A stretch of 64,000 bases of DNA from Bradyrhizobium sp. AUGA SZCCT0176. GTDB lineage: Bacteria; Pseudomonadota; Alphaproteobacteria; Rhizobiales; Xanthobacteraceae. The notes under the pieces are model-generated. The model made no database searches. It was not told the DNA's origin and was given only the letters and a program-made list of their open reading frames with translations. The position numbers and the translations under genes are program-made. The stretch is from assembly GCF_018130145.1 (NCBI RefSeq), contig NZ_JAFCMB010000001.1, positions 868,001-932,000 of the forward strand, read 5' to 3'. Positions 1 to 8,493 of the stretch are shown here, in pieces (within the stretch, counting starts at the first letter, position 1; each line of letters opens with the position of its first letter).

Positions 1-107
1 GAACGACTGAATTTCAAAGCCGCCGTAAATCATGGCTGAACTCCCGGGATCACGATCGCCCCCGCGATCATCCGGGCCTGAGCAGACCATGGATTTTCGA
101 CGGCCGG

Positions 108-123
108 TGTGAACCGGTTCACA
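108..123. other. perfect 16-bp palindrome downstream of the monooxygenase gene
   Basis: The sequence TGTGAACCGGTTCACA is a perfect inverted repeat lying 30 bases past the stop codon of the leftward monooxygenase gene. It may be a short hairpin or an operator for a gene to the left of the window. There is no T-tract, so a simple intrinsic terminator is unlikely. I see no coding region in bases 1-150. Confidence 0.4.
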
Positions 124-152
124 TCTCGCGGATTTTTGCGGAAGCGGGAACT

Positions 153-1370
153 TCAGCGGCGGGCGGCAATGTGATCGGCGAGCACGGCGGCATCGTCGCC
201 GACGCCCGACAAAAAGGCGGAATACAGCTTCGACAGATAGGGCAGGCCGAGGAAGTAGAGCCCCGGTACCTCTGACACGCCACCCCGATGGACCGGTTCC
301 CCGCTGCCATCCCTGACCGGAAGGTCGATCCAGCTGAAATCGACGCCGTAGCCGGTGGCCCAGACCACCGCTTGGATCTCTTCCTTGCCGAGGTCGAGGC
401 GCCGGATCGGGTCGGTGACGCAGGGCGGGTCGGCCAGCACGGTACGGGCGGCGGGGTCCGCGGGCAGATGGAGGCCGTGCTGTTCGACATGCGCGTCCAG
501 CATGTCGAGGAAGCCGGCATGATAGAGATCCCCGTTGGCGAGATTTTCGGCGAGACCAGGGGCAATATCGAGCACGCCGTCGCGCGCCGCCTGCACCCGT
601 CCCAGCAGCGTGATGCCGTCGGCGGCGAATCGACGGAAGTCGATGGTGTAGCCGCCATAGGCGCCCGTGATCGACGGGTTGACCCGGATCGGCCCACGCT
701 GCTCCGCCGTCATGTCGAACAGGCGAAGGGCGCCGAACCACCAGGTCAAATCCTGACCACGATAGCGGCGCGGCATGCGGGTGTGCTGGCCGACCGAAAG
801 AAAAACGCGGCGGCCGGCGCGATGCAGTTCGTCGGCGATCTGCGCGCCCGACGCGCCCGCGCCAACCACCAGCACGGCGCCCGGTGGCAGCTGGCCGGGA
901 TTTTTGTAGCCGCTGGCATGGACCTGAAACACCGGATCATCGCGCAGCAGATCCGGCATCAGCGGCTGCTGATAGGGCCCGGTCGCGACCACGACGTTGT
1001 TGGCCTCGATGGTGCCATCCGTGCACTCGGCGATAAAGCCGGCGTCGCCGCGCTTCAAATGCGTCACCTCGACGCCGCAGCGGATTGGCGGCGCGATGAA
1101 TTCCGCAAAGGCGTCGATGAACTCCACGATCTCGCATGATGTGGCGAAGGCGTCGGGATCGCTGTGCGGAAAGGCAAAATCCGGCAGTTGCACCGACCAG
1201 TTCGGAAACTGGAATTTCAGCCCGTCCCAGCGCTCGCTGCGCCAGCGCTCGGCGATGCGCGCCCGCTCCAGCACCAGATGCGGGATGCCGCGCTGCTTGA
1301 GCCGGTAGCTCATGACAAGCCCGGCCTGGCCGCCGCCGATCACAAGCGTGTCGATGCGTTCAATTGGCAT
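153..1370 (-). CDS. FAD/NAD(P)-binding flavin monooxygenase (CzcO/FMO-like)
   Basis: A 405-residue flavoprotein of the flavin-containing monooxygenase / CzcO class, expected to use FAD and NADPH for oxygenation in the cytosol; the substrate is unknown. An N-terminal Rossmann motif GGGQAG (residues 12-17) follows a hydrophobic strand and should bind FAD. A second dinucleotide motif, GAGASG (about 170-175), should bind NADPH. A WATGYGVDF segment near the C terminus is the ATG motif usual in these enzymes. I chose the ATG at 1370 because it directly precedes the first beta strand; the open frame extends further upstream only through the LysR gene. It overlaps the end of the lysR-type gene by 11 bases, so the two are probably co-transcribed. 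Confidence 0.85.
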   Translation of the reverse strand: MPIERIDTLVIGGGQAGLVMSYRLKQRGIPHLVLERARIAERWRSERWDGLKFQFPNWSVQLPDFAFPHSDPDAFATSCEIVEFIDAFAEFIAPPIRCGVEVTHLKRGDAGFIAECTDGTIEANNVVVATGPYQQPLMPDLLRDDPVFQVHASGYKNPGQLPPGAVLVVGAGASGAQIADELHRAGRRVFLSVGQHTRMPRRYRGQDLTWWFGALRLFDMTAEQRGPIRVNPSITGAYGGYTIDFRRFAADGITLLGRVQAARDGVLDIAPGLAENLANGDLYHAGFLDMLDAHVEQHGLHLPADPAARTVLADPPCVTDPIRRLDLGKEEIQAVVWATGYGVDFSWIDLPVRDGSGEPVHRGGVSEVPGLYFLGLPYLSKLYSAFLSGVGDDAAVLADHIAARR

Positions 1371-2265
1371 GGCGCGGGCCCTTGCGGCGGGCGGCGGGTT
1401 CGGCGGCTGCGCGGATGATCCAGCGCCGGAACGCGACGAAGTCGCGCTGGCCGGTGCGGAATTCGCGATAGACCAGGTACCAGCGCATGCCCTTGGGCAC
1501 GCTCTGCGCAAACGGCGCCACCAGCCGCCCGGCTGCAAGGTCGTCGTCGATATAGGGGCGGATGCCCATCGCGATGCCGAGGCCGTCGACCGCGGCCTGC
1601 AGCGCCTGGCCGTAGAATTGAAACTCCGGTCCGCGCGCGCTGACGCGGGCGACGCTTGCCGCCTTCAGCCATGACGGCCAATCGTCGGGCGAATGCGCGA
1701 CGCGCAGCAGCGTGGGCCCCTTCAGATCGCCGGGCCGCTTGAGCGAGCTGGCAAGGCGGGGCGCGCAGACCGGCAACAGGTCAGCCGCGAACAGCGGCTC
1801 GGCGATCAGCCCCGGCCATTCGCCGTCGCCGAGCTGGATGCCGCAGCTCCAGTCCTCGCCGAACGGCGCGGCCGCGCCGCCGGTGGTGATGCGCACGTCG
1901 ATATTGGGTTCCTGCTTGTGGAAATCCGCCAGCCGCGGGATCAGCCAGCGCATCGCAAAGGTCGGCCCGACGCCGATGGTCAGCACGCGGACGGAGGAGG
2001 GCGCGGTGACCTGCGCGGTCAGGCTCGCCAGCGCGTCGAAGATCGGCGTCAGCCCGCTCTGATAGGCGCGCCCGGCGGCCGTCGTCACCAGGCGGTTGGC
2101 CTTGCGCTCGAACAGCGCCACCCCGAGCCGGTCTTCCAGAAGATGCACCATCCGGCTGACTGCCGCCGCCGAGACGTTGAGTTCGCTACCTGCCGCCGCA
2201 AAGCTGCCGCTGCGCGCCGCGGCTTCGAACGCCTTGATGCCGTTGAGGAAGAGCAGCCGCCGCAT
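1360..2265 (-). CDS. LysR-family transcriptional regulator (GcvA-like)
   Basis: A 301-residue LysR-type regulator. The N terminus (about residues 5-65) is a winged helix-turn-helix with the usual pattern FEAAARSGSFAAAGSELNVS followed by AVSRMVHLLEDRLG and LFERKANR. The rest is the effector-binding periplasmic-binding-protein fold. The pattern is closest to the GcvA subgroup. The ATG at 2265 begins immediately before the HTH, which fits family length. It is upstream of, and overlaps, the monooxygenase gene in the same direction, so it probably controls that gene or the divergent exporter at 2355. The effector is unknown. Confidence 0.85.
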   Translation of the reverse strand: MRRLLFLNGIKAFEAAARSGSFAAAGSELNVSAAAVSRMVHLLEDRLGVALFERKANRLVTTAAGRAYQSGLTPIFDALASLTAQVTAPSSVRVLTIGVGPTFAMRWLIPRLADFHKQEPNIDVRITTGGAAAPFGEDWSCGIQLGDGEWPGLIAEPLFAADLLPVCAPRLASSLKRPGDLKGPTLLRVAHSPDDWPSWLKAASVARVSARGPEFQFYGQALQAAVDGLGIAMGIRPYIDDDLAAGRLVAPFAQSVPKGMRWYLVYREFRTGQRDFVAFRRWIIRAAAEPAARRKGPRHAN

Positions 2266-2354
2266 ATAACCCTCAGGAAAACTGATGCCAGGGCAAGATA
2301 ACTCAGTTTGCACGCGCCGTCCAAGCGCGGCAAAACAGTAACAAGGAGATTTCG

Positions 2355-3116
2355 ATGACGCCGCTTTTGATCGCAGCACTTGGCTTGTTGATGGTCGCGA
2401 CAGCTTTCCTGTCGGGCCTGTTCGGCATGGCCGGCGGCATGATCCTGATCGGCGTGCTGCTGGCTTTGATGCCGCTGCCGACGGCGATGGTGCTGCATGC
2501 GATCACGCAAATGGCGTCCAATGGCTGGCGTGCCTTCCTGTGGCGCGCGCATATCCGCTGGCGGCCGGTGTTCGTGTATCTGATCGGCTGTGCGCTGGCG
2601 CTCGGGCTCTGGTCGCTGACCCGCTACGTGCCGGACAAGCCGATCGCGCTGCTGCTGCTCGGGGTCACGCCGTTCATGGCGCGGCTGATGCCGGCGAATC
2701 TGAAGCCGGACCCTGACAGCATCTGGCAGGGCAGTTTCTACGGCTTCATCTGCATGGGCCTGATGCTGATGACCGGTGTGTCCGGCCCATTGATGGATAC
2801 GTTCTTCCTCGGCGGCAAGTTCGACCGCCGCGAGATCGTCGCGACCAAGGCGACCTGCCAGGTCGCGAGCCATCTCGTCAAGCTGGTCTATTTCGGCGGC
2901 ATCATCGATCAGGCGGCGACGCTCGATCCGGTGCTGGCGCTGGTTGCGATCGCGGCCTCGATGCTCGGCACCACGCTGGCGCGGCGCATCCTGGAAGCGA
3001 TGAGCGACGCGCAGTTCCGCACCTGGGCCGGACGGCTGATCACGACGGTCGCCAGCTATTACATCCTCTATGGCGGCTGGCTCTTGGTCACGCGCTCGAG
3101 CGCGATGGCTTTCTAG
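2355..3116 (+). CDS. sulfite exporter TauE/SafE-family membrane protein
   Basis: A 253-residue integral membrane protein of the TSUP (TauE/SafE) family, which moves small sulfur-containing or organic anions across the inner membrane. About seven to eight hydrophobic segments are visible, with the glycine-rich GLFGMAGGMILIG motif in the first helix pair that is typical of the family. A good ribosome binding site (AAGGAG) sits 7 bases before the ATG. It is divergent from the LysR gene, with about 90 bases between starts, so shared control by that regulator is plausible. The substrate cannot be read from the sequence. Confidence 0.85.
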   Translation: MTPLLIAALGLLMVATAFLSGLFGMAGGMILIGVLLALMPLPTAMVLHAITQMASNGWRAFLWRAHIRWRPVFVYLIGCALALGLWSLTRYVPDKPIALLLLGVTPFMARLMPANLKPDPDSIWQGSFYGFICMGLMLMTGVSGPLMDTFFLGGKFDRREIVATKATCQVASHLVKLVYFGGIIDQAATLDPVLALVAIAASMLGTTLARRILEAMSDAQFRTWAGRLITTVASYYILYGGWLLVTRSSAMAF

Positions 3117-3139
3117 TCGAGATTTTGAAGGAGGGCCCG

Positions 3140-3376
3140 ATGACCGAGACGACAGACGCACTGGTGCTCGATCTCGTCGAATGGGTGGCGCGCGAGCCGC
3201 GGCTTTATGCCGAAGTGATCGAGACCTGGCGCACCTCATGCCCGCGGCTGACGATCTGGGAAGACGCGGTGGATCGCGGCTATGTCGCGCGCCAGCCGGT
3301 CGAGGGCCTGGGCGTGCGCGTCGCGATTACCGAAGGCGGCAAGAATTTGCTGCGGGAACACGGCCGGGCGAACTGA
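3140..3376 (+). CDS. small conserved protein of unknown function (78 aa)
   Basis: A 78-residue soluble protein with a strong ribosome binding site (AAGGAGG) 5 bases before the ATG. It begins 23 bases after the exporter gene and is probably in the same operon. The N-terminal half is helical and acidic; the C-terminal half (RLTIWEDAVDRGYV, then VAITEGGKNLL) has a strand-helix-strand look that could be a small winged-helix fold. I do not recognise a family with certainty. No signal peptide or metal-binding cysteine pattern is present. Confidence 0.65.
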   Translation: MTETTDALVLDLVEWVAREPRLYAEVIETWRTSCPRLTIWEDAVDRGYVARQPVEGLGVRVAITEGGKNLLREHGRAN

Positions 3377-3517
3377 TCCTTTCGCGCGCGTGCGGGAAGT
3401 CATCACATTCGCGCGCTCGGGACCAATTCCATTGACTTCACGGCGCGACCCGACCACATTCATGCATCCGCATCCTTTTTGCGATGCGTGCAATTTCCTT
3501 AACGCGGGACCGTGCCA

Positions 3518-4225
3518 ATGATCGACCTTCATTACTGGACCACGCCGAACGGCCACAAGATCACGATGTTCCTCGAAGAGACCGGGCTGAAGTACAAGAT
3601 CTTCCCGGTGCAGATCGGCAAGGGCGAACAGTTCAAGCCGGAGTTTCTGGCGATCGCGCCGAACAACCGCATTCCCGCGATGGTCGATCATGAGCCGAAG
3701 GGTGGCGGCAAACCGATCTCGGTGTTCGAGTCCGGCGCGATGCTGCTGTATCTCGCCGAGAAGACCGGAAAGTTCCTGCCATCAGATCTCTATGGTCGCT
3801 ACGACGCGATCCAGTGGACGTTCTGGCAGATGGGCGGGCTCGGGCCGATGGCCGGGCAGAACCACCATTTCCGCAACTACTCGGTAGAGAAAATCAAGTA
3901 CGCCATCGACCGCTATGTGAACGAGACCAACCGGCTCTACGGCGTGCTGAACAAGCGTCTCGCCGACCGCGAATTCATCGCCGGTGATTACTCGATCGCC
4001 GACATGGCGAGCTATCCCTGGATCGTGCCCTACAAGAACCAGGAACAGAACATCGACGACTTCCCGCATCTGAAGCGCTGGCTGGAAACCATCCGCGCAC
4101 GGCCCGCGACCGAACGCGCCTACGCGCTGGCCAAAGAGGTCAATCCGAATTTCGGCCAGCCGGTCAACCGCACCGAGGAAGAGCGCCGGGTGCTGTTCGG
4201 CCAGACCGCGGCGGTGGTAAGGTAG
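3518..4225 (+). CDS. glutathione S-transferase family protein (YfcG/YghU-like)
   Basis: A 235-residue GST-fold protein. The N-terminal thioredoxin-like domain (about 1-85) has WTTPNGHKITMFLEE and the cis-proline segment NNRIPAMVD, followed by ESGAMLLYLAEKTG, the glutathione-contact helix. The helical C-terminal domain has AGDYSIADMASYPW. This pattern and length match the YfcG/YghU group, which act as glutathione-dependent disulfide-bond reductases. The ATG at 3518 is preferred over an in-frame GTG two codons upstream. It is a single gene, with about 140 bases of non-coding DNA before it. Confidence 0.85.
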   Translation: MIDLHYWTTPNGHKITMFLEETGLKYKIFPVQIGKGEQFKPEFLAIAPNNRIPAMVDHEPKGGGKPISVFESGAMLLYLAEKTGKFLPSDLYGRYDAIQWTFWQMGGLGPMAGQNHHFRNYSVEKIKYAIDRYVNETNRLYGVLNKRLADREFIAGDYSIADMASYPWIVPYKNQEQNIDDFPHLKRWLETIRARPATERAYALAKEVNPNFGQPVNRTEEERRVLFGQTAAVVR

Positions 4226-4231
4226 GTTTGC

Positions 4232-4353
4232 GCGCTTGTCATACGCGGGCTTGACCCGCGTATCCATCTTCCCTGAAAAAGGATGGATTGCCGGGGTCAT
4301 AGGCGAGCGGAAGCGACGCCGTCCTTCAGACGGCTATGCCCGGCAATGACGAC
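4232..4353. repeat. intergenic palindromic repeat, family A
   Basis: This is the first of three copies of a repeat built around GCGGGCTTGACCCGCG or GGCCGGGCTTGACCCGGCC followed by ATCCATC. It ends with a distal inverted segment that reads back toward GTCATTGCCGGG. Other copies are at about 29694 and 41991. It carries no coding sequence. It behaves like a mobile or proliferated palindromic unit of rhizobial intergenic regions. Confidence 0.7.
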
Positions 4354-4374
4354 AGCGACGCGCGAGACCAACTC

Positions 4375-5070
4375 ATGACTCTCAAACTCTTCGAACTCGT
4401 CGGCGCCGACGCCGCGCGCCCGTTCAGTCCGTACTGCTGGCGGACGCGGATGGCGCTGGCGCATAAGGGGCTTTCCGCGGAAACCATCGCGTGGTGTTTT
4501 ACGGAAAAGGACGCGATCGCGCCGCACGGATCCGAAAGGGTGCCGGTGCTGCTCGACGGCGACACGTCGGTCGTCGATTCCTGGACGATCGCGAACTATC
4601 TCGAAGACAAATTTCCGGACCGGCCGTCGCTGTTCGGCGGCGAGGGCGGCCGCGCGATGGCGCGCATGCTGAACTGGTGGGGCGATGTCACCGTGATCGG
4701 CGGCCTGTCTCCGATGATAGTCGCCGACATCCCCTTGAACCTGAAGCCGGTGGACGCCGCCTATTTCCGCAAGTCACGGGAAGTGCGCTTCGGCAAGCCG
4801 CTGGAAGAGGTGGTGGCCGGCCGCGACGAGACAGTCGAGGGCTTTCGCAAATCGCTCGATCCATTGCGGCTGACCTTGAAGACGCAATCCTATCTCGGCG
4901 GCGGGCAGCCGAACTATGCGGACTACATCGTGTTCGGCGGGTTTCAGTGGGCGCGCGTGGTCAGCCCGTTCAAGCTGCTTAAAGAAGACGATCCGGTCTA
5001 TGCCTGGCGCGAGCGGCTGCTCGACGCTTTCGACGGCATGGCGCGCAAATCGCCGGGGTTTGCGGTGTAG
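4375..5070 (+). CDS. glutathione S-transferase family protein (beta-etherase-like)
   Basis: A 231-residue GST-fold protein. The N-terminal domain carries FSPYCWRTRMALAHKGL, the Ser-Pro-Tyr-Cys-Trp-Arg signature seen in LigE/LigF-like and related GSTs, then ERVPVLLDG with the cis-proline and VVDSWTIANYLED for glutathione contact. The C-terminal domain is helical with GGGQPNYADYIVFGGFQWAR. The ATG at 4375 begins right before the first strand; an earlier in-frame ATG lies inside the intergenic repeat and was rejected. Lignin-type ether cleavage is only one possibility; the substrate is unknown. Confidence 0.82.
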   Translation: MTLKLFELVGADAARPFSPYCWRTRMALAHKGLSAETIAWCFTEKDAIAPHGSERVPVLLDGDTSVVDSWTIANYLEDKFPDRPSLFGGEGGRAMARMLNWWGDVTVIGGLSPMIVADIPLNLKPVDAAYFRKSREVRFGKPLEEVVAGRDETVEGFRKSLDPLRLTLKTQSYLGGGQPNYADYIVFGGFQWARVVSPFKLLKEDDPVYAWRERLLDAFDGMARKSPGFAV

Positions 5071-5166
5071 GTTCCGGCGCGCGACAGCCCGCTTGACAGA
5101 AACCGGTCGTCTCCGTCATTCTTGCCGGGCTGCATGTAGGGCGCATCGGCTTTCGCCGAAGGGGCA

Positions 5167-5850
5167 ATGCCCACCTACGTAACGTCAACCGTAGCTGCGC
5201 CCATGCCGAATCTCGAAAACCTCAGGAAGCAGGCCAAGCTCGTTCTGCGCTGGCATCGTGACCGCTATTATCCGGTCGCGGCCCAGATCAGGTCGGGGCT
5301 GCCTCGCTATGGCCAAATGACTGATTCCGAAATCCTCGCGCGACGCTTCAAGCTCGGCGATGCGCAGGAACTGGTCGCGCGGCAGCATGGCTTCGAGAAC
5401 TGGCAGGCGCTCAAGACAGGACTCAACACCATGTCAGATCATGCAGCCGTCATTTCCACCAAAGCCGTCATATCAGCCGCCGAGCCGCAACTTTTCGTCG
5501 CCGATATCAAGGCTTCCTGTGATTTCTTCACCGGCAGGCTCGGCTTCACCGTCGCGTTCACCTATGGCGAGCCGTCGTTCTATGCACAGGTGAAGCGCGA
5601 TGGGGCGCGGCTCAATTTGCGTTGCGTCGAGGCGGCGGTGATTGATCCCGGTCTGCGCGACCGCGAACAATTGCTCTCTGCTTCGCTCACGGTCGCGACG
5701 GCGGAAGCGATCAAGCAACTCTTCCTCGAGTTCCAGGCCGCGGGTGTCACGTTCTTCCAGACACTCAAGCGAGAGCCATGGGGCGCCAGGGATTTCATTC
5801 TGAAAGATCCAGACGGCAATCTGCTGCTGTTTGCCGGGCCGGCGGAGTAG
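5167..5850 (+). CDS. glyoxalase/bleomycin-resistance (VOC) protein with extra N-terminal helical region
   Basis: A 227-residue protein. From about residue 105 onward it has a vicinal-oxygen-chelate fold: LFVADIKASCDFFTGRLGF, FYAQVKRDGARLNLR, and KEPDGN-like KDPDGNLLLFAGPAE at the end. The first 85 residues are helical and start LENLRKQAKLVLRWHRDRYY, a segment often found at the start of ankyrin-repeat and glyoxalase fusions in rhizobia. A purine-rich GAAGGGG lies just before the ATG at 5167; an internal ATG at 5203 is the alternative start. Enzyme chemistry is unknown. Confidence 0.75.
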   Translation: MPTYVTSTVAAPMPNLENLRKQAKLVLRWHRDRYYPVAAQIRSGLPRYGQMTDSEILARRFKLGDAQELVARQHGFENWQALKTGLNTMSDHAAVISTKAVISAAEPQLFVADIKASCDFFTGRLGFTVAFTYGEPSFYAQVKRDGARLNLRCVEAAVIDPGLRDREQLLSASLTVATAEAIKQLFLEFQAAGVTFFQTLKREPWGARDFILKDPDGNLLLFAGPAE

Positions 5851-5864
5851 TCCGGCAACCAACA

Positions 5865-6656
5865 TCACCGGCCGCGATAGCTCGGCGGCCGCCGCCCGAT
5901 CCACGCGGCCAGGCCTTCGCGGATGTCGCTGGTCGGCACCATGGCGGCGAACTGCTCGCTCTCGACTTGCAGTCCTTCGCCGATGGCCATGTTCAATCCT
6001 CGGGTGACCGATGTGATGATGCTGCCGACCGCAAGCGGCGAGTGACGCAGGATGCGACCTGCCAGTTCGCGCGCCGCCGGCAGCAATTCATCATGCGGCA
6101 CGACTGAATTGACGAGCCCGATCTCCAGTGCCCGCGCGGGCGAAAAGGCATCGCCGGTCAATAGCAGTTCCAGCGCGCGCTTGCGCCCGGCCAGCCGCGG
6201 CAGCCGCTGGGTTCCGCCAAAGGTCGGCGGCATGCCGAGATTGATTTCCGGTTTTGCAAATTGCGCCCGGTCGCTGGCGATGGCCAGATGCACCGCCTCG
6301 GTGATCTCGCAGCCGCCGCCGAACGCGATGCCATTGACCGCGGCGATCACGGGTTTTCGGAATGCTTCAAGGCGCGCGGTCATCGCCTGTCCGCGCCGGA
6401 CGAAGTCACGTATCGCCGCATTCGGGCCCTCCCGAACGCTGCCCGAAAACTCCTTGATGTCGGCGCCTGCCGAGAACGCCCGCTCGCCCGCGCCGGTGAG
6501 GATCACCGCGCCAATGCCGGCGTCGGTCTCGATACGATCGAGCGCGGCCATCAAACGATCAATCAGATCGTAATTCAGCGCGTTGAGCTGGGCGGGCCGG
6601 TTGAGCGTGATCAGCGCAATCCCGTCTTTGGTTTCGAGCAGCACGGCGTCGGACAT
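5865..6656 (-). CDS. enoyl-CoA hydratase/isomerase (crotonase family)
   Basis: A 263-residue crotonase-fold enzyme. It has the oxyanion-hole segments RAFSAGADIKEF and NGIAFGGGCEITEA, and the second catalytic glutamate in KPEINLGMPPTFGGTQRL. Both glutamates used by true enoyl-CoA hydratases are therefore present, so water addition to a 2-enoyl-CoA in beta-oxidation or a related degradation route is likely. The ATG at 6656 is chosen by homology to the family start; a longer frame runs into the promoter region. It is divergent from a TetR-type gene with an operator-like palindrome between them. Confidence 0.88.
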   Translation of the reverse strand: MSDAVLLETKDGIALITLNRPAQLNALNYDLIDRLMAALDRIETDAGIGAVILTGAGERAFSAGADIKEFSGSVREGPNAAIRDFVRRGQAMTARLEAFRKPVIAAVNGIAFGGGCEITEAVHLAIASDRAQFAKPEINLGMPPTFGGTQRLPRLAGRKRALELLLTGDAFSPARALEIGLVNSVVPHDELLPAARELAGRILRHSPLAVGSIITSVTRGLNMAIGEGLQVESEQFAAMVPTSDIREGLAAWIGRRPPSYRGR

Positions 6657-6710
6657 GATGGTCTCCGCAAATGTCGGTGTCGGTGGCACCTTAGGCGCGG
6701 CATCAGATTG

Positions 6711-6734
6711 TGTATATTCACTGGTCGGTATACA
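6711..6734. promoter_or_regulatory. candidate TetR operator between enoyl-CoA hydratase and tetR genes
   Basis: An imperfect 24-bp palindrome with outer arms TGTATA and TATACA; 8 of 12 positions match across the dyad. It lies in the 85-base region between the two divergent start codons, 8 bases before the regulator ATG. The inner ACTGGTCGGTATACA resembles operators of fatty-acid or xenobiotic TetR repressors. Control of both genes by the adjacent regulator is inference. Confidence 0.55.
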
Positions 6735-6741
6735 TAGAGAC

Positions 6742-7341
6742 ATGGCGAGATCGGAAACCCCCACCCGCGAGCGGATCGTTTCGGCGGCAAACGCGCTGTT
6801 CTACGCCGACGGTATCCGCGGCGTGAGCGTCGACGCGGTGGCGGCAAAGGCCGGCGTCACCAAGCGGACGCTGTACTATCATTTCAAGAGCAAGGATGAC
6901 CTCGTGGCGGCCTATCTTGCCGGCCGCGACCAGCCCAATCTCGCGCTGTTCAAGCAATGGTTCGCGGAGGCCGACGGCGGATTGCCGGTAAAAATTGAAC
7001 GGATTTTTCGCAATCTCGCCCGCTCGGCCCGGCATCCCAAATGGAAGGGGTGCGGCTTCCTGCGCACCTCGGCGGAGCTGGCCAACATGCCCGGCCATCC
7101 CGCGATGAAGATCGGCGCCGCCCACAAGAAGAAGTTCGAGCACTGGCTGCGCGCCACGTTCGAGGCCGCCGGGATCGCCGAAGCATCGCAGCTCGCCCGG
7201 CAGATATTGCTGTTGCTGGACGGATCGTTCGCGGTCGTTCTTCTGCACCGTGATCCCAGCTATATGGAGACCGCAGGTCAAGCCGCGCATGCGCTGACCA
7301 AGGCGGCACTGCCGGGGCGGGGGAAGCCGCGGGCGCGGTAG
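6742..7341 (+). CDS. TetR/AcrR-family transcriptional regulator
   Basis: A 199-residue TetR-type repressor. The N-terminal helix-turn-helix is clear: RERIVSAANALFYADGIRGV, then VAAKAGVTKRTLYYHFKSKDDL. The remainder is the helical ligand domain, with a TetR_C-like CGFLRTSAEL segment. The ATG at 6742 immediately precedes the first helix. It is divergent from the enoyl-CoA hydratase gene, and the likely operator overlaps its leader, so it probably represses both itself and that gene in response to an acyl-CoA or aromatic ligand (inference). Confidence 0.87.
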   Translation: MARSETPTRERIVSAANALFYADGIRGVSVDAVAAKAGVTKRTLYYHFKSKDDLVAAYLAGRDQPNLALFKQWFAEADGGLPVKIERIFRNLARSARHPKWKGCGFLRTSAELANMPGHPAMKIGAAHKKKFEHWLRATFEAAGIAEASQLARQILLLLDGSFAVVLLHRDPSYMETAGQAAHALTKAALPGRGKPRAR

Positions 7342-7368
7342 TCGCCAGCGGCCCGGACCTCTCAACGA

Positions 7369-7505
7369 GTCGTCCCGGCCTAGTGCGCAATTGCGCACGG
7401 GGGCCGGGACCCATACCGCGTGATCTACCGATTGATGCACTGTGGCCGACGCCTTTCGCAAAACAAGCGTTGGTGGCTATGGGTCCCGGCCTTCGCCGGG
7501 ACGAC
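7369..7505. repeat. intergenic palindromic repeat, family B, copy 1
   Basis: The ends are GTCGTCCCGGCC and the inverse CGCCGGGACGAC, with internal GGGCCGGGACCCATA and TATGGGTCCCGGCC. Other copies lie at 11319 and 32158. The right end runs into the last codons of the leftward HAD gene, so those codons are read from the repeat. Confidence 0.75.
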
Positions 7506-8193
7506 GCAAGAATTTCGAATGCAACCCACCGCGCGTTCGCAGCACCTCAAGCACCTTGCCAAGATCATCCACCACCGCCGCACATCGCGCGCGCGACTCG
7601 TCCGTCGGCGGCACCATATCAGGCACCATGATCGTGATCGCGCCCGCGGCATGCGCGGATGTCACGCCATGATTGGAATCCTCGACGGCCACGCAGAACT
7701 CCGGGTTCAGGCCGAGCCTGGACGCCGCCAGCAGATACAGATCAGGGCTCGGCTTGCCGCGCGTGACGTCGTCGCGAGTCAGGATATGGTCGAAACGGCT
7801 GCGGATTCCGGCCAGCGTCAAATGCGCATCCGCCGTGTGCCGCGACGATGAGGTCACGATCGCCATCGGGCATTCGCTTCCCTGCAACGCATCGAGCAAG
7901 TCGACGGCGCCGCGCTTCAGCGGCAGGCCGGGGCTAAGAATCTCGTCGCGCCGTGCGATGAAGGCCTCGTTGATCGCGGGCAGCGGAAAGTCCTCGCCAT
8001 AGCGGGCATGGAGCATGGCCTCGCAGTCCGGACCGGGCAGGCCGACCATCGCATGGCACAGCGTCTCGACATCATCGGTATAACCGAACGCGCCGAGCGC
8101 CGAGACCAGGCTGTCGAAGTAAACCCGCTCGGTGTCGAGCAGCGTTCCATCCATGTCGAGCAGAACGGCCCGGACGTCCCATTCGCCGGTCAC
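7477..8193 (-). CDS. HAD-superfamily hydrolase, beta-phosphoglucomutase/phosphatase-like
   Basis: A 238-residue haloacid-dehalogenase-type phosphohydrolase. Motif I is LLDMDGTLLD with nucleophile Asp13 and acid/base Asp15. Motif II is IVTSSS, motif III is the lysine in TRGKPSPDLYLLAA, and motif IV is VAVEDSNHG. The cap is the small helical subtype of phosphoglycolate phosphatase and beta-phosphoglucomutase relatives. The start is a GTG at 8193 whose GTGA overlaps the stop codon of the CWC gene, which suggests translational coupling. The last dozen residues (ending RRPGEGRDP) are encoded by the family B repeat, an unusual tail that probably is not part of the fold. Confidence 0.85.
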   Translation of the reverse strand: MTGEWDVRAVLLDMDGTLLDTERVYFDSLVSALGAFGYTDDVETLCHAMVGLPGPDCEAMLHARYGEDFPLPAINEAFIARRDEILSPGLPLKRGAVDLLDALQGSECPMAIVTSSSRHTADAHLTLAGIRSRFDHILTRDDVTRGKPSPDLYLLAASRLGLNPEFCVAVEDSNHGVTSAHAAGAITIMVPDMVPPTDESRARCAAVVDDLGKVLEVLRTRGGLHSKFLRRPGEGRDP

Positions 8194-8393
8194 GTCGCGG
8201 CCGCGCTCGAGGCGCTCGCCGCCGCCTTGCGCAGGCAAGCCGGGCACAGGCAATCGCTGCCGTCCAGCGGCATCGGCATCCGGAACGTTTCCTCGCTGCA
8301 CCAGCACGGCCCGGACAGGCTGCAGGAGAACTCGGTGCCGCAGCCGGCGCAGGCGAGGCGCCGCGAGGGAGGATTGTCTGACCGATTTGGCAT
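8190..8393 (-). CDS. cysteine-rich CWC-family protein
   Basis: A 67-residue protein with the pattern CAGCGTEFSCSL, PCWC and CLCPACL, which matches the small cysteine-rich CWC family; the Cys pairs suggest one or two bound zinc ions. Its biochemical role is unknown. The stop codon overlaps the GTG start of the HAD phosphatase downstream, so the two genes form a coupled operon. No strong ribosome binding site is visible before the ATG at 8393. Confidence 0.75.
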   Translation of the reverse strand: MPNRSDNPPSRRLACAGCGTEFSCSLSGPCWCSEETFRMPMPLDGSDCLCPACLRKAAASASSAAAT

Positions 8394-8493
8394 GAAACGG
8401 GGCGTTTTCTAACCGGGTTTTAATTCGGGGTTCATCCCGAAAGGCGTTATGATCGCGCAGATCATATACCGGGGACGTGCTGAGGGAAATCCG

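Noticed and set aside
1..150. A possible partial gene at the left edge
   Set aside because: No frame across the edge shows a recognisable domain; only a palindrome at 108-123 can be supported.
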